Assembly: GCA_029257185.1 (NCBI GenBank)
Contig: JARICT010000093.1
Coordinates: 1 to 36,569 of the forward strand
Direction of reading: 5' to 3'
From: Quadrisphaera sp.
GTDB lineage: Bacteria > Actinomycetota > Actinomycetes > Actinomycetales > Quadrisphaeraceae
Length of the DNA: 36,569 nt
In this document: positions 15,966-23,892 of the stretch, piece by piece
How positions within the stretch are numbered: position 1 is the stretch's first letter
Layout: the number at the start of each line of letters is the position of its first letter
The notes under the pieces: generated by a model
What the model saw: the letters and a program-made list of their open reading frames with translations, nothing else
Told to the model about the DNA's origin: nothing
Database searches by the model: none
Made by a program: the position numbers and the translations under genes

Positions 15966-17023
15966 GCTGAGGCTCCCAGGGCGACGGGCTCGCGCGCGAC
16001 CAGCGACGCGCCCAGGATCGCCAGCGCGGAGACCGCCTCCCCGGACACGACGGCGTCACCGTCGTCGGCGAGCGCGCGCAGCACCTCCTCCTCACCGCGC
16101 ACCCCGAGGACCGCGAGGGCGCGGACGGCGGCCGTGCGCACCGTTGCGGGGTGCGTCGCCCGGGTGGCGGTGACGAGGACGTCGGCGGCGCCGGGCAGCC
16201 CGAGCCGCCCCAGCGCCGTGAGCGCTGCTGCCCGCACCTCCGGGACGTCGTCGTGACGGGCGACGTCGACCAGGCGGTCGTAGGCGCTGGCGGCGGCGAG
16301 GCGGCCGAGGACGTCCGCGGCGGTGGTGCGCTCCAGCGCGCACGGCGACATCAGCGAGACCGCGACCGCCGGTGCGCCGGCCGTGCCCACGTGCAGCAGC
16401 GCCTGCGCCACCACGGTGACGGGGACGGTCCGGTCCTGGCGGCCGAGCGCGGCCAGCAGCGGGCCCACCGCGCGGGGCGCACCGATGCGGCCCAGCGCCC
16501 GTGCGGCCACGACGCGGACCTCGCGGTCGCGGTCGGTGACCAGCCCGATGAGCGGGTGGATCGCCGCGGTGTCGCGGGCGCGCCCCAGCATCTCGGCGGC
16601 GCGCACCCGGCGCAGCGAGCCCCGCCGGTGCAGGTCGTGCGCCGCCCGCGCCAGCACCCCGCGGGCGGTGAGGACGGTGACCACGCCGTCGCGCGACTCC
16701 CCGCGCACCTTGCCCAGCAGCCCGATCACGGCCGGCTCGACGGCTGCCCAGGTGCGGGCGTCCGCCCTGGCGAGGCGGTCCACGGCCGCGGAGACCTCAC
16801 CGGGCTCGCCCGCGGCGAGCTCCATGAGCACCGGCCTCATCGGGGCGGCGGCGCAGCGTCGGCGCGCGACCCCCCGGCGACGCAGCGCCCGTCGCCCGGC
16901 GATCAGCAGGCTGAGGACCACCGCGACGAGGGTCATCACCGCGAGCGCCACCGTGACGGCTCCGCGCAGGGTGAGGAACCCGGGCACGCCGACGGTGGTG
17001 GCGAGCGCGACGAGGGGCCTCAC
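15962..17023 (-). CDS. Membrane-anchored HEAT-repeat protein
   Basis: 353 residues. A single N-terminal membrane segment (about 18-43) is followed by a basic stretch and then HEAT/PBS-lyase-like repeats, for example VRVVAARALGRIGAPRAVGP, VRAAALTALGRLGLPGAADV and VRTAAVRALAVLGVRG, spaced about 30 residues apart. Such repeats bind partner proteins; no catalytic residues are visible. GTG 17023 overlaps the upstream response regulator by 4 bases and its stop overlaps the glycosyltransferase start. Fixed between a receiver and a membrane synthase, it is a good candidate adaptor that links phosphorylation state to synthase activity. That role is inferred from position only. Confidence 0.88.
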   Translation of the reverse strand: MRPLVALATTVGVPGFLTLRGAVTVALAVMTLVAVVLSLLIAGRRALRRRGVARRRCAAAPMRPVLMELAAGEPGEVSAAVDRLARADARTWAAVEPAVIGLLGKVRGESRDGVVTVLTARGVLARAAHDLHRRGSLRRVRAAEMLGRARDTAAIHPLIGLVTDRDREVRVVAARALGRIGAPRAVGPLLAALGRQDRTVPVTVVAQALLHVGTAGAPAVAVSLMSPCALERTTAADVLGRLAAASAYDRLVDVARHDDVPEVRAAALTALGRLGLPGAADVLVTATRATHPATVRTAAVRALAVLGVRGEEEVLRALADDGDAVVSGEAVSALAILGASLVAREPVALGASA

Positions 17024-17403
17024 CGGCTCGCGGCGGTGGAGCGGGCGAGGACCGCGGCCACCCGCGAGACCAGCTCGCGCGGGCTGAAGGGCTTGACGAC
17101 GTAGTCGTCGGCCCCGGTCGCGAAGCCGGCGGTCACGTCGGCCTCCTGGGCCTTGGCCGTGAGCATGATGACCGGGATGGACGCGGTGGCCTCGTTGCGC
17201 CGCAGGTCCGCGCACACGTCCAGGCCTGAGAGGCCGGGCATCATGAGGTCGAGGACGCAGAGGTCGGGGCGCTCGCGCCGCGCACCCTCCAGGGCGGCGA
17301 GGCCGTCGCCGACCGCGATGACGGTGTGGCCGGCCTGCTCGAGCTTGAAGACGACGAGGTCCCTGATGTCGGTGTCGTCGTCGGCGATGAGGATCGTGGT
17401 CAT
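17020..17403 (-). CDS. Receiver-only response regulator (second in operon)
   Basis: 127 residues, a single CheY-like domain with no output domain. Acidic pocket ADDDTD (7-12), phospho-acceptor Asp in VLDLMMPG, Thr in MLTAKAQ and Lys in VVKPFSP are all present. It should accept phosphate from a histidine kinase and act through protein contact. ATG 17403 overlaps the TGA of the preceding regulator (ATGA). Its direct downstream neighbour is the HEAT protein, a possible binding partner. Confidence 0.94.
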   Translation of the reverse strand: MTTILIADDDTDIRDLVVFKLEQAGHTVIAVGDGLAALEGARRERPDLCVLDLMMPGLSGLDVCADLRRNEATASIPVIMLTAKAQEADVTAGFATGADDYVVKPFSPRELVSRVAAVLARSTAASR

Positions 17404-17798
17404 GCCCTTGCCTCCAGCAGCAGGTCGTCGAGAACGCGCGTGACGTCACGTCGCGTGAAGGGTTTGGGGAGCAGCGCGTCGGCGCCGAGCGCCTCGAGGT
17501 CGTCGCGCTCGAGCACGGAGGTCATGACGACGCGGCAGGTCGACGTCGCCCGGTCGGCGCGCATGGCGCGCACCACCGCGACGCCGTCGATGCCCGGCAG
17601 GACCACGTCGATGACCGCGACGTCGGGGCGGTGGGCCGCGGCGAGCTCGAGGCCGTCCTCGCCGTTGGCGGCCGACCGCACGTCCCAGCCGCGGCGGGAG
17701 AGGTGGGTGCACAGCAGCGTGCGCACGTCGTCGTCGTCCTCGACGACGAGGGCCTTGCCGGTGCGCCCCTCCGCCGCGGGGGCGTTGTCGATGCTCAC
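17400..17798 (-). CDS. Receiver-only response regulator (first in operon)
   Basis: 132 residues, again one receiver domain with a short N-terminal extension and no DNA-binding or enzymatic output. Key residues: VVEDDDDV acidic pocket, Asp in VIDVVLPGIDG, Thr in VMTSVLER and Lys in LLPKPF. GTG 17798 is the first codon of the six-gene operon; the sequence before it (GACCTGGG) is a poor ribosome site. The upstream 78 bp hold no convincing promoter. The four-box repeat at 17877 lies further upstream. Confidence 0.92.
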   Translation of the reverse strand: MSIDNAPAAEGRTGKALVVEDDDDVRTLLCTHLSRRGWDVRSAANGEDGLELAAAHRPDVAVIDVVLPGIDGVAVVRAMRADRATSTCRVVMTSVLERDDLEALGADALLPKPFTRRDVTRVLDDLLLEARA

Positions 17799-17876
17799 CC
17801 CAGGTCTGTCGGCAGCGTCGCCGTGGACCTTGAGCGGAGACGCTGGCCGGCGGCGCGGGGCGGGGACCGGCGGCGG

Positions 17877-17994
17877 TGATCATGGAGGATCCACGCCTGC
17901 GCGATCGTGATCATGGAGGATGAGCCCTCGAGGGACGCCCCGAAGGGCACATCTCCCATGATCACCGACCGGTGGGGCAGATCCCCCATGATCA
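17877..17994. repeat. Four-box inverted/tandem element (copy A)
   Basis: TGATCATGGAGGAT occurs at 17877-17890 and 17908-17921, and in inverted orientation at 17951-17964 (ATCTCCCATGATCA) and 17981-17994 (ATCCCCCATGATCA). Direct copies are 31 bp apart, inverted copies 30 bp apart. Box 1 matches box 4 at 13 of 14 positions and box 2 matches box 3 at 12 of 14. At the centre, GCCCT (17924-17928) and AGGGC (17944-17948) can close a 15-base loop. The whole can fold as a three-tier stem. It lies 56 bp after the FAD oxidoreductase stop and 78 bp before the response-regulator operon. Confidence 0.85.
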
Positions 17995-18049
17995 CCGAGA
18001 GGACGTGGGTGGTCGACGGCCGGCGGCCGGGCCCCAGCGCTCCGGGGGC

Positions 18050-19117
18050 TCAGCCGCCGGTGAGCCGCTCCCCGAGCGCCACGCCCAGGTCGTGGCCCGA
18101 CGTCCAGGCCCGGGAGACCTTCGAGGGCCCGCCCCAGGCGTCGCCGCACACGCCGAGGTGCCCGCCCGCGAGCGGCGTGAGGTGGAAGGGCTCCTCGTGC
18201 CCGCGGACGGGGGCGGACACCGACCACCGCATCGCGGCCGCCTGCTCCGGCTCCGGCGGGCGGGCGACCCCGAGCACCGCGGCGGCGCGCGCGAGCACCT
18301 CCGCCACCACCTCGCCCGGCTGCTGCAGGTGCTGGGCGGCGTAGGCGGGGAGGGTGTGCACCACGAGCACGGCCTGGTCGTCCCCGCGGCGCCGGCCGTC
18401 GTCGACGACGAGGGACACGACGGGCTCGCCGCCGAGGCCGTCGTCGGAGACGAAGGCGGCGTCCAGGTCGGGCCACCACCGCTGGCGCCAGCGGGCGTGG
18501 ACCACGATCACGGGGTCCCAGGCGGTGTCCATCGCGGCGGCCGCGGCGGCGAGGGCCGGGTCCTCGCCGGACTCGAGGAGGGGCTTCGCCTGGGGGTCGG
18601 GCATCGCGAGGACGACGGCGTCGGTGGCGTCACCGTCGACCGCCGGCAGACCGCCGGACACCCCCAGGGAGCCCGCGACCGCGCGGTGCTCGATCGTCAG
18701 TCCCTCGCTGAGCGCGTCGGCGACGCTCCGCAACCCTGCCGGCGCGCGCCAGCGCATCGGGCCGGTCTTCGTGCCGGTCACCCCCCGGGGCCCGACGAGG
18801 TGGAACGTGTCCGTCCACGGCGCCACGACGCCCGCGCGGGCGAGGGCGTCGACGACCCCGGCGAAACCCTCGTGCTCTGCGTCACCGTCGCCCTCGCCGA
18901 GGTCGCGGGGGTCCTCGTCGACGGTGAAGTAGGCGGCGCCGGTGTCGACGAGGTGGTCCGGCAGGTCACCACCGCGCAGGGTCCGGCCGCCGAGGCGACC
19001 ACCGGGGCGACGTCCCCGGTCGAGGACGCGGACGTCCACGCCGGCGTCGGTCAGCGCCCTGGCGCACGCGATGCCGGAGAGGCCGGCGCCGACCACGGTC
19101 GCGCGGGGGGCGCTCAC
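18050..19117 (-). CDS. FAD/NAD(P)-dependent oxidoreductase (renalase/amine-oxidase-like)
   Basis: 355 residues. The N-terminal dinucleotide-binding motif is VVGAGLSGIACARALTDAG, followed by VRVLDRGRRPGGR, the second FAD contact seen in amine-oxidase and renalase-like flavoproteins. A C-terminal segment (GVCGDAWGGPSKVSRAWTSG) resembles the FAD-closing motif in which G-D precedes a helix. The substrate is unknown. GTG 19117 overlaps the DUF3151 stop by 4 bases, so the two are co-translated; a longer upstream frame is a shadow of that gene. The four-box element starts shortly after its stop. Confidence 0.85.
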   Translation of the reverse strand: MSAPRATVVGAGLSGIACARALTDAGVDVRVLDRGRRPGGRLGGRTLRGGDLPDHLVDTGAAYFTVDEDPRDLGEGDGDAEHEGFAGVVDALARAGVVAPWTDTFHLVGPRGVTGTKTGPMRWRAPAGLRSVADALSEGLTIEHRAVAGSLGVSGGLPAVDGDATDAVVLAMPDPQAKPLLESGEDPALAAAAAAMDTAWDPVIVVHARWRQRWWPDLDAAFVSDDGLGGEPVVSLVVDDGRRRGDDQAVLVVHTLPAYAAQHLQQPGEVVAEVLARAAAVLGVARPPEPEQAAAMRWSVSAPVRGHEEPFHLTPLAGGHLGVCGDAWGGPSKVSRAWTSGHDLGVALGERLTGG

Positions 19118-19569
19118 ACCCGCTGGCCCGGGCGGGCGGTGATGACGCCGGCCTGCTCGGCGTCGCAGTCGACGATCAGCGCGGTGATGCGGGCGGCCTC
19201 GTCGTCCTCGCCGATCGTGGCCGCCGCCCGCCCCAGCGCGCCCAGGGCGCGCAGGAACCCGCGGTTGGGCTCGTGGGACCAGGGGACGGCGCCGGCGCCC
19301 CGCCACCCGGCGCGGCGCAGGGCGTCCAGGCCGCGGTGGTAGCCGGTGCGGGCGTAGGCGTAGGCCGCGACGGTGGAGCCCGGTTCGTCGCTGGTCTCCG
19401 CGGTCTCCGCGAGGACGGCCCACGCGAGCGAGGCCGCGGGGTGCTCGGCGGCGGCGTCGGCCGCGGACACCCCGGAGCCGAGCAGCGCGGCCACGTCGGC
19501 GTCCGCCCCGTCGTCGGGCAGGCGCGTGGTGGGGGGGCCGGCGGTGGGCGAGGGCAGGAGCTCGGGCAT
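19114..19569 (-). CDS. DUF3151 family protein
   Basis: 151 residues. The segment YAYARTGYHRGLDALRRAGW, followed by VPWSHEPNRGFLRALGALGR, is the hallmark of DUF3151, a family I know from actinobacteria with no assigned role. The C-terminal end is acidic (GEDDEAARI). The start is ATG 19569, preceded only by a weak GGGG. It is the first gene of a pair with the FAD oxidoreductase and divergent from the STAS gene. In actinobacteria DUF3151 genes commonly lie close to the class II aldolase gene, as here. Confidence 0.9.
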   Translation of the reverse strand: MPELLPSPTAGPPTTRLPDDGADADVAALLGSGVSAADAAAEHPAASLAWAVLAETAETSDEPGSTVAAYAYARTGYHRGLDALRRAGWRGAGAVPWSHEPNRGFLRALGALGRAAATIGEDDEAARITALIVDCDAEQAGVITARPGQRV

Positions 19570-19664
19570 CGCCCCATCATGCGCGGCGCGGGTGAGAGGT
19601 GGAGCGGCGCGTGGCACGGACGCCCGGACGACGTGGGGGGTCGCGGGAGCGAGGCACCTCGTGC

Positions 19665-19692
19665 TGGACATCGCCACTCGGAGCACTACGCT
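19665..19692 (+). promoter_or_regulatory. Candidate promoter for the STAS gene
   Basis: TGGACA (19665-19670) and TACGCT (19687-19692) with a 16-bp spacer, 50 bp before the STAS ATG. Five of six -35 bases match the sigma-70 consensus, but the -10 is weak. Confidence 0.35.
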
Positions 19693-19742
19693 GTAAGGGC
19701 GCTGGAGAGAGCCGGCGCGCCGCCCCCTGCGCGGAGGTGACG

Positions 19743-20255
19743 ATGGAGGATCTCTTGAGCGACGCGCGGCGTGCGAGCCTCGCGGGCGAGCACGACGGCA
19801 ACCTGGGCCCGGCTGCGTCCGGCCTCGCACCACTGCCTGGGCCCTCCGGCAGCGTCACCGTGCGGGCCGGCGACGGGCGAGCGGACGTGATCCTGCGCGG
19901 GGAGGTCGACCTGGATCTCGGCGACGAGCTCCTGGTGGCCGCCGCCGACGCCCTCGAGCACGCCGAGCCCGTCACCGTCGACGCGGCAGACGTGACCTAC
20001 ATGGACTCGACGGGCGTCGCCTTCCTCGCGCGCGTCGCTTCGCGCGCCCCGCGGCCGGTGCGCCTGGTCGACCCGTCAGACCTGGTGCGCTTCCTCGTCG
20101 CCCTCACCACCGTCTCCAGCATGGTGGAGATCGTCGAGAGCGGGGGCGGCGTGCAGGACTGCGGGCGCCAGGGAGAACCGGTCGAGGGTGCGGGGCGGAC
20201 GACGTGCCACCCCGCACCCCATCGACCACCGTCAGCGCAGGCGGGTGCCCGCTGA
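19743..20255 (+). CDS. STAS-domain anti-anti-sigma-factor-like protein
   Basis: 170 residues. After about 38 residues of low-complexity N-terminus, a STAS domain spans about 38-135: DVILRGEVDLDLGDELL, then VTYMDSTGVAFLARVA with the D-S-T-G loop whose Ser is phosphorylated in SpoIIAA/RsbV proteins. A proline-rich tail of about 35 residues follows. Family role: bind an anti-sigma kinase when unphosphorylated and free a sigma factor. No RsbW-type kinase is encoded nearby. GGAGG lies 6 bases before the ATG, which decides the start over a frame open to 19599. Its last 24 bases overlap the convergent aldolase gene. Confidence 0.85.
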   Translation: MEDLLSDARRASLAGEHDGNLGPAASGLAPLPGPSGSVTVRAGDGRADVILRGEVDLDLGDELLVAAADALEHAEPVTVDAADVTYMDSTGVAFLARVASRAPRPVRLVDPSDLVRFLVALTTVSSMVEIVESGGGVQDCGRQGEPVEGAGRTTCHPAPHRPPSAQAGAR

Positions 20256-21254
20256 CCGCAGGTTCCGGCAGGCCTCCACGACCCGGGCAGCCATGCTGGC
20301 CTCGGCGACCTTGCCCCAGGCCCTGGGGTCGTACTGCTTCTTGTTGCCCACCTCGCCGTCGACCTTGAGCACGCCGTCGTAGTTCTTCAGCATGTAGTCC
20401 GCCACGGGGCGCGTGAAGGCGTACTGCGTGTCGGTGTCGACGTTCATCTTGACCACGCCGTAGTCCACCGCGTCGGAGATCTCCTGCTCGCTGGAGCCCG
20501 AGCCACCGTGGAAGACGAGGTGGAAGGGCTTGTCCTTGCCGGTCTCCTTCCCCACGGCCTCCTGGGCGTTCTTCAGCACCTCGGGGCGAAGCTTGACGTT
20601 GCCGGGCTTGTACACGCCGTGGACGTTGCCGAAGGTCAGCGCGAGGAGGTAGTAGCCCTTCTCGCCGGTGCCCAGCGCCTTCGCCGTGGCCAGCGCGTCC
20701 TCCGGGGTGGAGTAGAGCTTGTCGTCGATCGCACCCTCGACCCCGTCCTCCTCACCGCCGACGACCCCCACCTCGATCTCGAGGATGGTCTTGGCGGCGG
20801 CGGACTGCTCGAGGAGCTCCTCGGCGATGACGAGGTTCTCCTCCAGCGGCGTCGCGGAGCCGTCCCACATGTGGGAGTTGAACAGGGGCTCCTGCCCTGC
20901 GGCCACGCGCTCGCGCGAGATGGCGATGAGCGGGCGGACGAACCCGTCGAGCTTGTCCTTGGGGCAGTGGTCGGTGTGCAGGGCGATCGTGACGTCGTAC
21001 TTGGCCGCGACGACGCGGGCGTACTCCGCGAGAGCCGTGGCGCCGGTGACCATGTCCTTGACCGTGGATCCGGAGGCGTACTCGGCGCCGCCGGTGGAGA
21101 CCTGGATGATCCCGTCGCTCTCGGCCTCGGCGAAGCCCTGGATCGCAGCCGTCACCGTCTGGCTGCTCGTGATGTTGATCGCCGGGTAGGCAAAGCTGCC
21201 GTCCTTGGCGCGGTCGAGCATCTCTGCGTAAGCATCGGGCGTGGCGATGGGCAT
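20232..21254 (-). CDS. fba: Class II fructose-bisphosphate aldolase
   Basis: 340 residues. It splits fructose 1,6-bisphosphate to dihydroxyacetone phosphate and glyceraldehyde 3-phosphate, with zinc. Hallmarks: ALHTDHCPKDKLDG (zinc His and catalytic Asp), ILEIEVGVVGGEEDGVEG, FHGGSGSSEQEI (phosphate loop) and VVKMNVDTDTQYAF. The start at ATG 21254 has AGGAGGAG just upstream and the normal MPIATP N-terminus; the frame is open 19 codons further. The 81-bp gap after the SpoU gene allows co-transcription. The 3' end overlaps the opposite-strand STAS gene by 24 bp. Confidence 0.97.
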   Translation of the reverse strand: MPIATPDAYAEMLDRAKDGSFAYPAINITSSQTVTAAIQGFAEAESDGIIQVSTGGAEYASGSTVKDMVTGATALAEYARVVAAKYDVTIALHTDHCPKDKLDGFVRPLIAISRERVAAGQEPLFNSHMWDGSATPLEENLVIAEELLEQSAAAKTILEIEVGVVGGEEDGVEGAIDDKLYSTPEDALATAKALGTGEKGYYLLALTFGNVHGVYKPGNVKLRPEVLKNAQEAVGKETGKDKPFHLVFHGGSGSSEQEISDAVDYGVVKMNVDTDTQYAFTRPVADYMLKNYDGVLKVDGEVGNKKQYDPRAWGKVAEASMAARVVEACRNLRSAGTRLR

Positions 21255-21335
21255 GATTCTCCTCCTGAGGGGGATTGATCGGACCCCCCTCATCCTCCCA
21301 CCCATCGCCACCGCGGGCGCCTCGGGTCGGGCCGG

Positions 21336-22004
21336 TCAGGTGGGGCGCTGGCAGAAGGCGTGGCGTCGCACCCAGGCGTGGAGGGCGATCGCGCCGGCCG
21401 CCGCGACGTTGATCGAGCGCGTCGACCCGAACTGGGTGATCTCCAGGACGGCCGCGCAGCGCTGGCGCGCGGCCGCGCTGAGACCCTCGCCCTCGCTGCC
21501 CAGGAGCAGCACGCACGCCTCGGGCAGGTCGTAGGTCTCCAGGGGGACGGCGCCCGGCCCGGTGTCCAGGCCGATGATCGGCAGCGGTCCGCCCCCCGGG
21601 CCCGACGCCGAGGCCCACGCCGTGAGCGCCTCGGCGTCCGGGTGGTGGTGGACGTCCAGGTACCGGTCGGTGACCATGGCGCCGCGGCGGTTCCACCGGC
21701 GCCGGCCGACCACGTGCACCCCGGCGACGCCCATGGCGTTGGCCGTGCGGACGAGCGAGCCCAGGTTGAGGTCGTGGCCGAGGTTCTCGGCGGCGACGTG
21801 CACGGGGTGGGCGCGGGCGGCCAGGTCGTCGCGGACCGCCTCGAGGCTCCAGTAGCGGTAGCGGTCGAGGACGTTGCGCCGATCACCGCCGGCCAACAGC
21901 TCCGGGTCGTACCGCGCGGCCGCCTCACCGGTGGGCAGGTCGCCCTCCCACGGCCCGACGCCGACCTCCGGCGCCTGGTGCTCGCCCCGGCCCGCCTCCC
22001 CCAC
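21336..22004 (-). CDS. SpoU/TrmH-family RNA 2'-O-methyltransferase
   Basis: 222 residues from GTG 22004. The SPOUT knot motifs are present: [20 protein letters not shown] (motif 1 with catalytic Arg), [12 protein letters not shown] (motif 2) and [20 protein letters not shown] (motif 3). It should transfer a methyl group from S-adenosylmethionine to a ribose 2'-OH in tRNA or rRNA; the target is not readable. The frame is open to 22106, but the extra N-terminus is Arg/Pro-rich, as expected for non-coding high-GC DNA. No clear ribosome site decides the start. It is divergent from the HAD phosphatase. Confidence 0.9.
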   Translation of the reverse strand: MGEAGRGEHQAPEVGVGPWEGDLPTGEAAARYDPELLAGGDRRNVLDRYRYWSLEAVRDDLAARAHPVHVAAENLGHDLNLGSLVRTANAMGVAGVHVVGRRRWNRRGAMVTDRYLDVHHHPDAEALTAWASASGPGGGPLPIIGLDTGPGAVPLETYDLPEACVLLLGSEGEGLSAAARQRCAAVLEITQFGSTRSINVAAAGAIALHAWVRRHAFCQRPT

Positions 22005-22119
22005 CGACCCATCGTGGCACCCGGGCGGTGGTGCCGGGCGTCGCCGGGACGAGCCGGGCGATCTGCGCCATCCGTTCCGTGGTCCCGCGCGGGGCGCCCG
22101 GCGCACCTACGCTCGAGCG

Positions 22120-22920
22120 ATGACCGCACCACGCTCCCGCTCGGCCTGGCTCACCGACATGGACGGCGTCCTGGTCCGCGAGGGCAGCGCGATCGACGGC
22201 GCCGCCCAGTTCCTCGACCGCCTCCGAGAGCTCGGCCGGCCCTACCTCGTGCTCACCAACAACTCGATCTTCACCCCCCGCGACCTCTCGGCGCGCCTGG
22301 CGCGCAGCGGGCTGAGCGTCCCGGAGGAGAACATCTGGACCTCCGCCCTGGCCACGGCCCAGTTCCTCGCCGACCAGGTGTCCGCCGGGTCGACCTCCGG
22401 GCCGGTGGGGACGGCCTTCGTGCTCGGGGAGGCCGGGCTGACCACGGCCCTGCACGAGGCCGGGTTCGTCCTCACCGACACCGCACCGGACTACGTGGTG
22501 CTCGGCGAGACCCGGACCTACTCCTTCACCGCCATCACCCAGGCCATCCGCCTCGTCGAGGCCGGGGCCCGCTTCATCGCCACCAACCCCGACGCGACGG
22601 GGCCGTCCCTGGACGGGAGCCTGCCGGCCTGCGGGGCGATCGCCGCCCTCATCGAGAAGGCCACGGGCCGCAGCCCGTACTTCGTGGGAAAGCCCAACCC
22701 CATGATGTTCCGCTCGGCCCTCAACCGGCTCGAGGCGCACTCGGAGACCACGATGATGGTGGGTGACCGGATGGACACCGACGTCGTCGCCGGCATCGAG
22801 GCCGGCCTGGAGACGGTGCTGGTCCTCACCGGGTCCACCGCCCTCGGCCAGGTGTCGACCTTCCCGTTCCGCCCGCACCGCACCGTCGACTCCATCGCCG
22901 ACGTCGTCGAGCTCGTCTGA
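22120..22920 (+). CDS. HAD-IIA family phosphatase (NagD-like)
   Basis: 266 residues. HAD motif I is LTDMDGVLV (Asp13, Asp15), motif II VLTNNS, the Lys motif [11 protein letters not shown] and motif [21 protein letters not shown] cap domain between motifs II and III places it with NagD/p-nitrophenylphosphatase-like enzymes that dephosphorylate small phosphate esters in the cytoplasm. The start at ATG 22120 matches the family N-terminus. The stop is 2 bases from the DedA GTG, so the two form an operon. Confidence 0.92.
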   Translation: MTAPRSRSAWLTDMDGVLVREGSAIDGAAQFLDRLRELGRPYLVLTNNSIFTPRDLSARLARSGLSVPEENIWTSALATAQFLADQVSAGSTSGPVGTAFVLGEAGLTTALHEAGFVLTDTAPDYVVLGETRTYSFTAITQAIRLVEAGARFIATNPDATGPSLDGSLPACGAIAALIEKATGRSPYFVGKPNPMMFRSALNRLEAHSETTMMVGDRMDTDVVAGIEAGLETVLVLTGSTALGQVSTFPFRPHRTVDSIADVVELV

Positions 22921-22922
22921 CC

Positions 22923-23609
22923 GTGTCGGACTGGTTCGCCTCCTGGCTCGACCCCGACCTCGCCTCCTACACCGCCGGCGGGGTCTACGCCTTCGTCTGG
23001 ACGCTCGTCTTCCTCGAGACGGCCGTCCTCGTGCTGTTCTGGCTGCCCGGCGACACCGTCCTGTTCACCGCCGGGCTCATCGCCGGCGCGCCCGGCTCCG
23101 GGGTGGACATCCGGCTGCTGGCCACCGGGACGGTGGTCGCCGCGATCGCGGGCGACACGTTGGCCTACGCCACCGGGCGGCGCCTCGGACGACCGTGGCT
23201 GGAGAAGCGTCCCCCGAAGGTGCTGCGCTACCTGCACCGGGCCGAGAGGCTCTACGAGCGCTACGGGATCGGAGCGGTCGTGGTCTGCCGGTTCATCCCG
23301 TGGGCCAGGGTCTTCGTCCCCGTGCTCGCCGGTGTGGCCAAGATGCCCTACCCGCGGTTCGTCCTCGCCAACGTCGTCGGCGCCCTGGTGTGGGGCGCCG
23401 GCCTGACGACCATCGGCTGGGCCGCGGCGCAGATCCCCGCGGTGAAGAACGTCGCGTACGTCATCGCCGCCGTCGCCGTGGTCTCCTCCTTCGTGGTGCC
23501 CATGGTGCTGCGGATGAGGGCGACCCACCGGGCGAGGGCGCAGCGGGTCGCAGGCGTGACGCCGGCTCGACCGGCCGCCCGGCAGGACGAGCCGTCCCCC
23601 GAGGCGTGA
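22923..23609 (+). CDS. DedA/SNARE-associated family membrane protein
   Basis: 228 residues with several hydrophobic segments (about 22-40, 66-82, 120-145, 150-190). The DedA hallmarks FLETAVLVLFWLPGDTVLF (Glu plus P-G) and CRFIPWARVFVPVLAG (R-F-x-P-x-x-R) are both present. DedA proteins act in membrane homeostasis, including lipid carrier recycling; the substrate is not readable. The C-terminal 30 residues are basic, then acidic, and cytoplasmic in character. GTG 22923 is 2 bases after the HAD stop. Confidence 0.93.
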   Translation: MSDWFASWLDPDLASYTAGGVYAFVWTLVFLETAVLVLFWLPGDTVLFTAGLIAGAPGSGVDIRLLATGTVVAAIAGDTLAYATGRRLGRPWLEKRPPKVLRYLHRAERLYERYGIGAVVVCRFIPWARVFVPVLAGVAKMPYPRFVLANVVGALVWGAGLTTIGWAAAQIPAVKNVAYVIAAVAVVSSFVVPMVLRMRATHRARAQRVAGVTPARPAARQDEPSPEA

Positions 23610-23729
23610 CCGCACGGACACCCCTGCACGCCCTGACGAGAGGCACCCGGGTGCGCGGTCAGGTACGCGACCTCGGCCGTCAGCTGCTGCGCACGGGTCG
23701 AGGACTTCGAGCCGCCCGCGGCCAGTCCC

Positions 23730-23759
23730 GCGGCGGCAGCTTCGAGAAGCTGCCGCCGC
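23730..23759. terminator. Perfect 13-bp hairpin
   Basis: GCGGCGGCAGCTT and AAGCTGCCGCCGC form a perfect stem with a 4-base loop (CGAG). It lies 120 bp after the DedA stop and 29 bp after the minus-strand small frame at 23789, so it can end transcription from either side. No T-run. Confidence 0.6.
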
Positions 23760-23788
23760 CAGGGGCCCGTCGTCTGCTCGCAGACTCG

Positions 23789-23875
23789 TCACTGCCGCGC
23801 CGCAGCGGCGACGGCGACGGTCTGGCCGTCGCGGACCGAGAGGACGTGGCGCTGCTTCTCAGCCGCCGGCGACAC
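23789..23875 (-). CDS. Possible 28-residue microprotein
   Basis: The frame encodes a 28-residue peptide that starts MSPAAEKQRHVLSVRDGQTV and ends AVAAAARQ. AGGAGG lies 9 bases before the GTG at 23875. An overlapping ATG at 23879 would give only six residues, so if the ATG is used this is a frameshifted relic. A strong hairpin follows 29 bases after the stop, giving a complete ribosome site, frame and terminator layout. No family is recognised. Box 1 of the four-box element ends a few bases before the ribosome site, so the element could control it. It may be chance. Confidence 0.3.
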   Translation of the reverse strand: MSPAAEKQRHVLSVRDGQTVAVAAAARQ

Positions 23876-23892
23876 CCATGGTCGCCTCCTGG

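Noticed and set aside
17800-17850. TCAA...GCCGACAG resembling a sporulation/flagellar sigma (WhiG/FliA-type) promoter before the response-regulator operon
   Set aside because: The -35 is off consensus and the spacer is 16 instead of about 15 bp; high-GC DNA produces such matches easily.
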